Shown: in pieces, positions 1 through 8,006 of the stretch
How the letters are laid out: each line of letters opens with the position of its first letter
How positions within the stretch are numbered: the first letter of the stretch is position 1
Source: Rhodococcus sp. RD6.2
Lineage (GTDB): Bacteria; Actinomycetota; Actinomycetes; Mycobacteriales; Mycobacteriaceae
Assembly: GCF_001040705.1 (NCBI RefSeq)
Contig: NZ_CVQP01000010.1
Location: forward strand, 12,251 to 76,250
Direction: 5' to 3'
DNA length: 64,000 bases
Notes under the pieces: model-generated
Told to the model about the DNA's origin: nothing
Database searches by the model: none
The model's input: the letters and a program-made list of their open reading frames with translations, nothing else
Made by a program: the position numbers and the translations under genes

Positions 1-17
1 CGACGCGGCGCCGAACA

Positions 18-1226
18 TCAGAGGATGCACGTCAGCGACCAGTACACGACGAGAGTCGTCACAGCCATCGAGGTCACGTTCGCGATGAACGGGTGGAACA
101 ACGGAGGAAGCGGCTTTGCGAGCAACCGGGCGACGGGAGCCCCGAGCACGGCGCCGATAGCTGCGCCCAGGATGAGGGCAGGCCAGCTACCGTCGAAGGC
201 GACCACGGCGGTCGGTGCACTCGAGACCACGGGAACGTAGGTCGCGGTCCACCCCCCACCTCGGTACCACTGCCGCCACAGCACCACCCCGATGGCGGAC
301 GCGAGTACCTGGGCGAACAGTATCCGGGGCAACAGTTCGAGACCGTAGCCCGCGAAGCTCGGATCGATGAGGAACCCGACACACGCGCCGACGATCATCA
401 GGCCGCCGGCCCATTCGCTGCCGATGAACTGCGCCTCAGAGAAGTCGGCGATCACGCGGCGAATCGTCCACGCAGCTTCGCCGTGACCAACGGTCGATCG
501 GACCGCCGCGTGCGGTGGCGGCGGATCTTCGGTCACCCTCATCCAAGGCAGGACACGGCACACTGCGCACGCGATCAGACCCCCGACAGCCATCGCCGAG
601 ACGATGCCGACGACATTCGGGATCCCTGTTGGGACACAGAGGTTCGCGATGAAGAGCATCGCGAGAGGCGGTACGGTCACGACTCCGAGAACGGCAGCGG
701 TGACCAAGATCGCCCAGCCGCGCCCGTAGAGCAACACGACGGCCGCGGGGACCGAGGCCACGACGACGAACGTCGGCTGCCACTTCCCGTCCGCGAGCAG
801 GCTGCGGAAGATCAGATTCGTGGTCGACAAGGACAGAACCACCGATCCGATCATCCAGGGAAAGCGCGCCCCGAACCCGTACGAGACGGGTGTGCCTGCG
901 AACCGGGACGACGACCGCCACAGGAGAAACGCGACGAACGCGCCCGCGAGCAGGCCGACCGACGCGAGTGGACTCTTGTACGACAGCGGCTCGGTGAAGT
1001 CTCCGAGCACCCAGGTCCACCACGCCGTCCATGACGTCGAGACGTCGGAGGTCCACTGCTCATAGCTCTGCATCGACGCCGAGCGTGTGGAAGTGACAGA
1101 TTCGAGTAACAGTGCGACACCCAATGCGGTTACACAGACAATCGATGCGCCGAGAACTGTTCCGACAGAAGCATACTGACGTGGTCTCGCGAGGGAACGT
1201 TCGATAGAGGACTTGGTCGTCGACAT
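18..1226 (-). CDS. Polytopic membrane protein with internal duplication
   Basis: I do not recognise the family. The 402-residue protein is almost entirely hydrophobic, with roughly ten membrane segments. Its two halves are clearly related: residues about 73-217 and 258-394 each begin with V-(L/I)-x-D-F-(T/S)-E, and each has a later segment matching V-x-S-x-P-x-A-V-V followed by I-A-N and S-M-A-V. The start ATG at 1226 is chosen because GGAAAGG lies just upstream; the reading frame stays open further but that extension looks non-coding. It lies 110 bases downstream of the amidase gene on the same strand, so a transport role for the amidase substrate or product is a reasonable guess, nothing more. 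Confidence 0.7.
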   Translation of the reverse strand: MSTTKSSIERSLARPRQYASVGTVLGASIVCVTALGVALLLESVTSTRSASMQSYEQWTSDVSTSWTAWWTWVLGDFTEPLSYKSPLASVGLLAGAFVAFLLWRSSSRFAGTPVSYGFGARFPWMIGSVVLSLSTTNLIFRSLLADGKWQPTFVVVASVPAAVVLLYGRGWAILVTAAVLGVVTVPPLAMLFIANLCVPTGIPNVVGIVSAMAVGGLIACAVCRVLPWMRVTEDPPPPHAAVRSTVGHGEAAWTIRRVIADFSEAQFIGSEWAGGLMIVGACVGFLIDPSFAGYGLELLPRILFAQVLASAIGVVLWRQWYRGGGWTATYVPVVSSAPTAVVAFDGSWPALILGAAIGAVLGAPVARLLAKPLPPLFHPFIANVTSMAVTTLVVYWSLTCIL

Positions 1227-1336
1227 GCTGACCTTTCCAGGGCCGATGGAGCACAGAATCGCGACCGAAGGGTCGCGTCGGTGAACTGACCTACACGGAG
1301 GGGAAGGAAGCAGGAATCCCTCCCCCTCCGGCCCGG

Positions 1337-2815
1337 TCAGATCGGCCGTGCGGCAGGAATGCGGTAGTGGTCGCTCCAGGGACGTGCACGCTCGAACGCG
1401 GCGATCGCAGCCATGACACCTGCATCGTCGTGCCTGCGCCCCATGACGAGCATGCCCACCGGTAGCCCGTTCGAGAGGCCGGCTGGTACGGATGCACTGG
1501 GGTTTCCCGTGAAGTTGGTGAAATAGGTCATGCACCAACCGATCAGCGGATCCACTGCCTCGCCGTTGATCTCTCTGGGGCCCTGAGTTTCTCCGTCGTC
1601 GCTGTTCAGGACGGGCATGCACGCCAGCGTCGGAGCAACGATGTAGTCGTATTCCGTGAAGACCTCAACGAATCGGTCGTAGACGCCGGTCCTCATGCGC
1701 TGATCCCGGATGAGATCGTCCGCGCCGAGAGTGGGAACCAGATCGACCCAGTGCATCATCGCCTCCGGCAGCTCGTGCGGAGTTTCCGATCGCAGATCGA
1801 CGCCGTCCTCGGCGAGAGATACCAACGTCTCGTGAACTCCGAACGCGGTTACCCGCGACCACATGTCGCTCAGTTCGCGCTGCGAGACGGTGAAGCCGAA
1901 GTCGACGGGTTCGACAACTGCACCGAGATCCTCGAACACCCGCACCGCGTCGTCGACGACGTCCCGAACCTGTTTCTCCACCGGGAAGATCCCGTAGTCC
2001 GCGGTGTATCCTATGCGCTTGCCCTTCACTCCTCGCGTGAGCGCACCCATGAAGTCGACGGTTTCGTCGAGGGCGATCGGGTCTCGTGGATCGAAGCCAT
2101 GCAGTGCAGTCATGGCGAGCGCGGAGTCTTCGACGGTGCGGGTGATCGGCCCTTCGTAGAGGAAGCAAGAGGTTCCGAAGGCGTTCGGCCGGGCGACGAA
2201 AGGCAGGCGGCCAGCCGACGGCTGAAATCCGACCACACCGCTCCACGCGGAGGGGATGCGGATCGATCCACCACCGTCGGTTGCGCCTGCGAGCGCGACC
2301 ATTCCGTCCGCTACCGCTGCCGAACTTCCGCCGGACGAGCCGCCGGGATTCCGGGTCGGATCGAACGGGTTCCGGGTGGGCCCCACGGTTGCGTTGTCCG
2401 TGGTGCCGCGAAATCCGAAGGCGGGACTGTTGGTCTGCCCGACAACGATGCTGCCGGCGGCCTCGACACGTGCAGGGAACATGCTCCAGGTGTCGGAGAT
2501 GTTGCGATGCAAGGCCGACAGGCCCCCGAGTGTCGCGGGCCAGCCCGGCTTGAATCCGAACAGATCCTTCATGAGGCTGGGCACACCCGCCAGCACCCCG
2601 ACGTCTTCACCCCGGGCGATCCGCCCTTCCAACTGCCGAGCACAGGCACGGGCATCGTCATATCCCTTGTACGTCACGGCATTCAGACTCGGGTTGCGTC
2701 GTTCGATCCGTTCGATCGCCGCCTCGGTGGTCTCCACTGGTGAGAGGTCTCTGGCCCGCACTGCTCGAGCGGTCTCCGCCGCGGAAAGGGTGTCGAGTTC
2801 GGAAGATGTCGTCAT
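1337..2815 (-). CDS. Amidase (amidase signature family)
   Basis: This 492-residue protein belongs to the amidase signature family, which hydrolyses amide bonds with a Ser-cisSer-Lys triad. All three residues can be placed: Lys83 in S-L-M-K-D-L, the cis-serine Ser160 in the first half of G-G-S-S-G-G, and the nucleophile Ser184 in G-G-G-S-I-R-I-P-S. Length is normal for the family. The start at 2815 has GAGGAG eight to nine bases upstream. The gene is followed by a membrane protein and preceded, across 220 bases, by a LuxR-type regulator on the same strand, suggesting an inducible small-molecule degradation unit. The substrate cannot be read from sequence; indoleacetamide, nitrile-derived amides and carboxamides are all possible. 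Confidence 0.9.
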   Translation of the reverse strand: MTTSSELDTLSAAETARAVRARDLSPVETTEAAIERIERRNPSLNAVTYKGYDDARACARQLEGRIARGEDVGVLAGVPSLMKDLFGFKPGWPATLGGLSALHRNISDTWSMFPARVEAAGSIVVGQTNSPAFGFRGTTDNATVGPTRNPFDPTRNPGGSSGGSSAAVADGMVALAGATDGGGSIRIPSAWSGVVGFQPSAGRLPFVARPNAFGTSCFLYEGPITRTVEDSALAMTALHGFDPRDPIALDETVDFMGALTRGVKGKRIGYTADYGIFPVEKQVRDVVDDAVRVFEDLGAVVEPVDFGFTVSQRELSDMWSRVTAFGVHETLVSLAEDGVDLRSETPHELPEAMMHWVDLVPTLGADDLIRDQRMRTGVYDRFVEVFTEYDYIVAPTLACMPVLNSDDGETQGPREINGEAVDPLIGWCMTYFTNFTGNPSASVPAGLSNGLPVGMLVMGRRHDDAGVMAAIAAFERARPWSDHYRIPAARPI

Positions 2816-3035
2816 CGGTGTCTCCTCACGCCGCGAACGCGACGGTTCGCGTAGGGCTGACTCGCGCAGCGGAAGCCACGACGAGGCGGGCGGAGGCGAG
2901 TCGCCGATTCATGCCGGCGTTCCACGTTTTTCCTCCGCCTCGGACCACGTCGAGGGGTGTGCGAACGGCTCCGCCGACGGCCTCGAGTGGCCCGATGCGG
3001 AAAATGTAATCTGCGTCACGTAGGCGACGCTTCGG

Positions 3036-4046
3036 TCAAATTACGTATCTTTCGTCAACGCCGAGCAGCCCTTCACGATCAGCGAGGAGTGCGGCAGCCG
3101 TCCTGGTCGGGACGGCGAGCTTGGCAAGGATGTGTTCGACGTGCGTGGTGACCGTTCGCACGCTCGTCGACAGTGCCTGTGCGATAACGGCGTTCGATGC
3201 GCCGGTAGCCAACGCGGCGAGAACATCCAGCTCGCGTCGGGTCAGACCGTATGGAAGTGGTTCCCGCCGCCAAGTCACCACTGCCCGACATGTCGAACCG
3301 CTGAAGGGAAACAACTCGACCGTCAGTGGGTGCGGCCGCGATCGTCGACCACGACGATCGCCGTCAGGATCGCACCAGCGAAAACGCGCCGGGCGGTCCG
3401 CCCTCGACAGAGCCTCGGTTATCGAGTCCAGCAAAGCCGGAGCGGGCAAACCCTCGGGGGTCAGCGGCACCCACCCGTGGTCCCGGTCGAGTGCCGCGGC
3501 CGGTAGCTGCGGCGAGTGCAACGAGACGAACTGCCGTGCCGGCGCGAGGCGATCCACGAGCGGAGCCATCCCGGCCCCGACGATTCCCAGAATGTCGCGC
3601 ACGTCGTCTGCGGGCGGCGTAGCCACTTCCAGGTTGAGCAGCAGCATCCCCAAGTACGCACCGTCGATTGCACGCAACAGCATCGTGGCGCCTTCTCGGA
3701 ACCCGTGTGCCTCGACGGTTTCGACGTAGAACGCCGATTCGCGCCGGTCGAACGGGCAGTCCTTCCAGAAGACCGGTTCCTCGCGCTGTTCCAGCACACT
3801 CCAGACACGATCGGTCTGATAGTGCGGCCCGTTCAGTGCAGCGCGCATCTCCGCCGTGTACCCCCGGCTGGCGACGGTGCGATGCGCCGACGTCTTCGGG
3901 TTCCAGACAGCGATCTGCGCGGCATCGTAGGCGACAATCTCTGCCAACTCACCGAGCACTGCATCGGCACGCTCATCGATCGGCGACGTGTCGGCGACGA
4001 TCGCCGAGATCCGTCGCGCCGAGCCCACCATCGACAACCTGGACAT
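3036..4046 (-). CDS. LuxR-type transcriptional regulator with GAF-like N-terminus
   Basis: A 336-residue regulator. The last 60 residues form a LuxR helix-turn-helix: L-T-R-R-E-L-D-V-L-A-A-L-A-T-G is the usual opening and T-V-T-T-H-V-E-H-I the recognition region. The N-terminal 180 residues resemble a GAF-type sensor domain. The frame is open to 4205, but that part overlaps the MocR gene. I place the start at ATG 4046 because a -10 hexamer TATGAT (bases 4053-4058, minus strand) ends six bases before it, the spacing of a leaderless transcript. It lies upstream of the amidase on the same strand and may control it; the ligand is unknown. Confidence 0.8.
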   Translation of the reverse strand: MSRLSMVGSARRISAIVADTSPIDERADAVLGELAEIVAYDAAQIAVWNPKTSAHRTVASRGYTAEMRAALNGPHYQTDRVWSVLEQREEPVFWKDCPFDRRESAFYVETVEAHGFREGATMLLRAIDGAYLGMLLLNLEVATPPADDVRDILGIVGAGMAPLVDRLAPARQFVSLHSPQLPAAALDRDHGWVPLTPEGLPAPALLDSITEALSRADRPARFRWCDPDGDRRGRRSRPHPLTVELFPFSGSTCRAVVTWRREPLPYGLTRRELDVLAALATGASNAVIAQALSTSVRTVTTHVEHILAKLAVPTRTAAALLADREGLLGVDERYVI

Positions 4047-4137
4047 TGCTCCATCATAGGGAGTTGTCGAGCAGGCGGGAGGTGCTCTCGCCGAGGGTAA
4101 TTGACGCGACTGTTCGGTTTGCGACGAGTAGGGTTCG

Positions 4138-5520
4138 TTACCCTTCCACGAGCCGCGCGACCCGGCGGATACCTTCGGTGATCTGGGGGACCGAGGCGGC
4201 GGCATACGAAAGGCGTACGTAGGCCGCCGGCGGCTCGTCGAAGTAGAAATGGCCGCCGTCTCCGATCAACACGCCGGCGTCCTGCGCTGCAGCAGTCAGT
4301 GCCGCTGTATCGGTGCCCTCCGGCAGCTTGGCCCACAGATGGATGCTGCCCTGCGGGACATACGGCACTCGCACTCCGGGAAGCGTGGCGGCGATCTCAC
4401 CCAGCATCACATCTCGCCGTTCCGCCAGGTGCGACCGGAGCCTCTTGAGATGCCGCGGCCATGCATTCGAGGTGAGCAGACTCAGCGCGACCTCCTGCAC
4501 CAACGGAGGCACACACATGTCGTCCGCGATGCGCGCCGTCCGGAGTCGTTCGCCTGCGGGTCCTCGCGCCGCGATCGCAGCTACACGCAGCCCCGGCGCA
4601 GCCGACTTGCTCAGGGTGGCGATCGAGACCACATAGCCGTCCGGATCCTGGGTGAACAGCGGCAAGGGCGCGCGACCGTCGATACTCAGATGCCGAGCCC
4701 AGTCGTCTTCGACGATGAATGCACCGTGGCGGGCGGCGAGCTTGAGCACCTCTTCGCGACGAGAAGCGCTCAACACGGCACCGGTCGGATTCGCGTAGCA
4801 GGGTTGGAGATAGATCACTCTCGCGCGGGTGCGTTCCAGAGCGTCGGCGAGCTTGTCGGGCCGGATGCCGTCGGCGTCCGCGGGGACGACGACGAGCTCG
4901 AGACCGGCTGCCTGTGCGGCGATCATCGCACCCGGATAGGTGGGACTCTCGGCAATCACGGTCGCCCCGGGGTCGGCAAGGGTGCGCAACGCATAGACGA
5001 GCGCCTGCTGTCCCCCGGGCACGATCAGCACGTCGCTCGGGTCGGCGTGGAACTCCTCGGAGAAGACACGGCGCAGGTCCGGCAAGCCGAACGGGGGCGC
5101 CATCGTCCACGCCCGCGGGCTTCGCGCGGCGCGAGCACCCAGGGACCTGAGATCTTCGAGAGGCTGCAACTCAGGGGCCAGATAGCCCCACGACAGCTGG
5201 ATGTCGTCGGCAGTTCCATAGGCTCCCAGACGGGATGTTCGGCGCGCATCGACCCGTGCGCGGCCGAGCGATTGCGACTGCCACGAGTAGTCGGGTTCCG
5301 GAAGCCGGTCTCGCCCGACGATGAACGTCCCTCGGCCCGGCTCCGCCTTGACCACCCCGAGCGCTTGCAGCTGCGCGATCGCGTGGGAAACCGTCGCAGC
5401 ACTGGCCTGGAACTCACTCGAGAGCCGGCGAACCGGGGGCAGTTTCTCACCGACACGCATCGAGGCCGCCCGATCGCGCAGGATCGCGGCCACCTCCGCA
5501 GCTCTGTTATCGTTATTCAT
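4138..5520 (-). CDS. MocR/GntR-family regulator with aminotransferase-like domain
   Basis: A 460-residue MocR-type regulator: an N-terminal GntR winged helix (residues about 5-68, ending G-R-G-T-F-I-V) joined to a fold-type I aminotransferase domain. The pyridoxal phosphate lysine is Lys305 in T-L-S-K-S-A-A-P-G-L-R. In this family the domain senses an amine or PLP and controls an adjacent, divergent gene. Here that neighbour is a BenE-type transporter starting 82 bases away, and paired inverted repeats lie in the shared promoter region. The target is therefore probably the transporter together with its own gene. The inducer is unknown. Confidence 0.88.
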   Translation of the reverse strand: MNNDNRAAEVAAILRDRAASMRVGEKLPPVRRLSSEFQASAATVSHAIAQLQALGVVKAEPGRGTFIVGRDRLPEPDYSWQSQSLGRARVDARRTSRLGAYGTADDIQLSWGYLAPELQPLEDLRSLGARAARSPRAWTMAPPFGLPDLRRVFSEEFHADPSDVLIVPGGQQALVYALRTLADPGATVIAESPTYPGAMIAAQAAGLELVVVPADADGIRPDKLADALERTRARVIYLQPCYANPTGAVLSASRREEVLKLAARHGAFIVEDDWARHLSIDGRAPLPLFTQDPDGYVVSIATLSKSAAPGLRVAAIAARGPAGERLRTARIADDMCVPPLVQEVALSLLTSNAWPRHLKRLRSHLAERRDVMLGEIAATLPGVRVPYVPQGSIHLWAKLPEGTDTAALTAAAQDAGVLIGDGGHFYFDEPPAAYVRLSYAAASVPQITEGIRRVARLVEG

Positions 5521-5540
5521 GAATGTATTGGATAACGTTA
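5506..5540. promoter_or_regulatory. Probable MocR operator, inverted repeat
   Basis: CGTTAT at 5511-5516 is repeated inverted as ATAACG at 5532-5537, centre to centre about 21 bases or two helical turns. Two smaller palindromes are embedded: ATTCATGAAT at 5515-5524, which covers the MocR start codon, and TAACGTTA at 5533-5540. The AT-rich stretch stands out from its surroundings. The position in the divergent promoter region fits autoregulation plus control of the transporter gene. Confidence 0.5.
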
Positions 5541-5601
5541 CTCATCCACTGTCAATCGCGTTACCGCGGACTGCGGTCGACACTCCACGGGAGCTCGCCG
5601 C

Positions 5602-6861
5602 ATGAGTGTGCTGCGCTCGGTGCTCAAGGACGTTTCCGCGACGGCTCTCGTCGCCGGAGTGATCTCGGCACTGGTGAACTATTCGGGCCCCTTCCTCATC
5701 GTGCTCGAGGCAACTCGCGCAGCCGGATTGAACGAAGCGCAGACCGCCTCATGGGTGTGGGCCGTGTCCATCGGCAACGGCGTGTGCAGCATCGCGCTGA
5801 GCCTTTTCACGCGAATGCCGATCATCGTGGCTTGGTCGACGCCGGGCGCCGCGCTCCTGATCGCATCGTTGGGCGGGTTCAGGTTCTCCGACGCGGTCGG
5901 CGCCTTCCTGATCGCGTCGATCGCTGCCGCCGTGGTCGGATACACAGGTTGGTTCGGATGGCTGCTCGATCGCGTGCCCGCGCCGGTGTTGCAGGCGCTA
6001 CTGGCCGGCATCCTGCTCCCCTTTGTCATCTCGGCCGGTGCCGCATTCGAAGCGGCTCCGCTGCTGGCCGGGAGCGTGATCGTCACCTACTTCATCGGCA
6101 AGCGGTACTTCGACCGGTACGCCGTACTGGCGGCCCTTATCGTCGGGGTGACGACCGCAGCCTTCACCGGTTCCTTCAAGACGATGAGCGTCGGGCTGAC
6201 GATCACCGGCCCAGTCCTCACGACGCCGACCTTCAATGTCACCGCGCTCGTCAGCATTGGGCTTCCTCTGTTCATCGTGACAATGGCCTCACAGAATGCA
6301 CCCGGGCTCGCGTTGCTGCGCTCCGAGGGCTACGCACCCAACGATCGACTCCTTGTCGGGTCCATCTCCACGGTCTCCGCGCTGCTGGCCCCGGCCGGCA
6401 ACCACGGCATCAACATCGCGGCCATCACCGCGGCTATCGCCGTCGGCCCGGAGTCGCATCACGACCGGAATCGTCGTTATGTCGCAGGGCTTTCCGCGGG
6501 GGTCGCGTACCTGCTCGTTGGCGTCTTCGGCGGCTTCCTCGTCGCGGGTTTCCAGTCCATCCCGTCCGAGACCATCACGACGCTCGCTGCGGTGGCACTG
6601 CTCGCCTCGACGCTCACCGCGTTGAAGGGAGCGACGGGCGGCGACGCCCGAACCGGGGTCTCGGCGCTCACCACGCTCGCGATCACGATGTCAGGCATCG
6701 TCCTCGTCAGCGTGGGGAGCGCATTCTGGGGGCTGCTCGCGGGTGGTGCCGTGTACGCGATCTTGGGCCTGCCCGCGGTGAAGCGTCGCCCCACTCGCGC
6801 GACGAGCGTCGAGAGCCCCTCTCCAGACTCGGACGCGCTTGCCGAGGAGACGGTCCGCTGA
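5602..6861 (+). CDS. BenE-family transporter (benzoate/H+ symporter type)
   Basis: A 419-residue membrane protein of about eleven to twelve helices with the BenE-family features: R-M-P-I-I-V-A-W-S-T-P-G-A-A after the second helix, and A-P-A-G-N-H-G-I-N in the middle. Characterised members import benzoate with protons; actinobacterial relatives may carry other small carboxylates or heterocycles. The start ATG at 5602 has GGGAG upstream. It is divergent from the MocR regulator, which is its likely controller. No benzoate dioxygenase genes are visible nearby, so benzoate as substrate is not supported by context. Confidence 0.82.
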   Translation: MSVLRSVLKDVSATALVAGVISALVNYSGPFLIVLEATRAAGLNEAQTASWVWAVSIGNGVCSIALSLFTRMPIIVAWSTPGAALLIASLGGFRFSDAVGAFLIASIAAAVVGYTGWFGWLLDRVPAPVLQALLAGILLPFVISAGAAFEAAPLLAGSVIVTYFIGKRYFDRYAVLAALIVGVTTAAFTGSFKTMSVGLTITGPVLTTPTFNVTALVSIGLPLFIVTMASQNAPGLALLRSEGYAPNDRLLVGSISTVSALLAPAGNHGINIAAITAAIAVGPESHHDRNRRYVAGLSAGVAYLLVGVFGGFLVAGFQSIPSETITTLAAVALLASTLTALKGATGGDARTGVSALTTLAITMSGIVLVSVGSAFWGLLAGGAVYAILGLPAVKRRPTRATSVESPSPDSDALAEETVR

Positions 6862-7079
6862 GATCGTGACGGATCACTCGGTCGAGGCCGCCCTCATCGG
6901 CCTCGTATTCCTCATGCATTGACACAAAGCGCTGCAGGACACGCCCCGCTACTTTGACGGATCTCAGGAGAGTCGGCGAAGCCCGTCAATATCGGTGAAC
7001 CGCCGGATCGCGGTCGGACACGCGACCGGCGGTCGCGCCGGAGCGCGAGCTGTATCCGGTCCCGATGCTGCTTGACCTG

Positions 7080-7520
7080 CTAGGCGATGTAGCGGGGCCG
7101 CCCGGCGTCCGCCCAAGCCTGGAAGCGGGCGTCGATCCGCTCCGCGATCACGGCGTATGTCTCCCAGCTGTCCTCGACCCGGTAAATGTCCGACGCGGTG
7201 GTGTCGAACGCATCGAGGTAGTCGTCGATGTATCGAGAGTCGTCGTTCTCGCCGGCGTAGTACGCGACGGCGAAGGCGTTGCCGTCGGCGGTGAGATCGT
7301 CGCTGACGAACTTCTCGTCGAGCACCTTCATCAGAAAGGCGCCGGGCGTCGCCTCGTGTGACTTGAGCGGTTCGAGTTCATCCTCGACGTCCTCCCCGGC
7401 GAAGCCGCTCAGCAGGCACCACGCTACGAACATGCCGATGTGAGTGCCACCGGCAGCGTTCGGCAGATCGTCGGGAAAGTTGCCGCCGTAATGCCAGTCG
7501 GCGTCGTCGTATTTCGTCAT
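7080..7520 (-). CDS. Conserved hypothetical protein, possible immunity/DUF7832-like
   Basis: A 146-residue acidic protein that starts M-T-K-Y-D-D-A-D-W-H-Y-G-G and continues with G-G-T-H-I-G-M-F-V-A-W. Small proteins with this opening are common as single genes in many bacteria and have no assigned function; I believe they match DUF7832 but cannot check. There is no signal peptide or membrane segment. The start at 7520 has GAAAGAAG upstream; the longer open frame to 7613 runs through a hairpin and is unlikely to be translated. It stands alone between the transporter and a long non-coding stretch. Confidence 0.7.
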   Translation of the reverse strand: MTKYDDADWHYGGNFPDDLPNAAGGTHIGMFVAWCLLSGFAGEDVEDELEPLKSHEATPGAFLMKVLDEKFVSDDLTADGNAFAVAYYAGENDDSRYIDDYLDAFDTTASDIYRVEDSWETYAVIAERIDARFQAWADAGRPRYIA

Positions 7521-7571
7521 GGATTCGCTTCTTTCGGTTCGGCCCGCGTTTTGCTGTGCCCCACGAACCAC

Positions 7572-7613
7572 ATGGTCTCCGCAACTTCTCGGGGGGGGTG
7601 TTGCGGAGACCAT
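7572..7613. repeat. Perfect 14-bp inverted repeat (hairpin 1)
   Basis: ATGGTCTCCGCAAC (7572-7585) and its exact complement GTTGCGGAGACCAT (7600-7613) enclose a 14-base loop containing a run of eight G. The position is upstream of the small gene at 7080-7520, so it could form in that transcript's leader or end transcripts arriving from the right. No T-run follows on either strand. Confidence 0.7.
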
Positions 7614-7615
7614 CC

Positions 7616-7650
7616 GTGCCCCCTGGAGCGGGGACCGTTCCAGGGGGCAC
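7616..7650. repeat. Perfect 12-bp inverted repeat (hairpin 2)
   Basis: GTGCCCCCTGGA (7616-7627) and TCCAGGGGGCAC (7639-7650) form a perfect stem with an 11-base loop, beginning two bases after hairpin 1 ends. The stems differ in sequence, so this is not a simple duplication of the first hairpin. Confidence 0.7.
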
Positions 7651-8006
7651 GTCGACTACGGCCGGGTCAGCAACCGTATTGCTCTCCGGGATCCAACCCG
7701 CGCTCAAATGGGTGCTCGCGCGGGAGATGCCCAGGAGGCAACATACGCGATGGCCTGGTTCGACATCGCTCCATCGATCGGATAAAGACCTTCGACCGAC
7801 AGGGGCGCGTCGGCGTGCTCAGTTGACTTACGCTTTCTACGCGTTCGTGTCTGGACACTGCAGGGATCCGGCAGTACTCCTTGCCCGGCATCGGACGCCA
7901 GTCGACCGTCGACATCACAGGTAGAGCCCAGGATCGCGTCGAACCGCGCTGGTCAAACTAGCGTCGCGTTTCGCTAATCTTCGCTGCAAGTCGACACCGG
8001 CGGCGA

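Larger units (their letters stand above)
7521..8006. other. Non-coding stretch between small hypothetical gene and dnaB
   Basis: No open frame in these 486 bases looks like a gene. The left part holds two adjacent perfect hairpins (7572-7613 and 7616-7650), listed separately. The rest (7651-8006) shows no tRNA, no repeat and no convincing promoter that I can see. Confidence 0.6.

Noticed and set aside
93-1034. Long plus-strand open frame opposite the duplicated membrane protein
   Set aside because: Its translation is rich in Arg, Asp and Gly with no recognisable domain, the usual antisense shadow of a GC-rich gene on the other strand.
7572-7650. Insertion sequence ends
   Set aside because: No transposase gene or target duplication is visible around the inverted repeats.
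7651-8006. tRNA or small gene upstream of dnaB
   Set aside because: No cloverleaf could be drawn and the short open frames have no ribosome site or conserved sequence.
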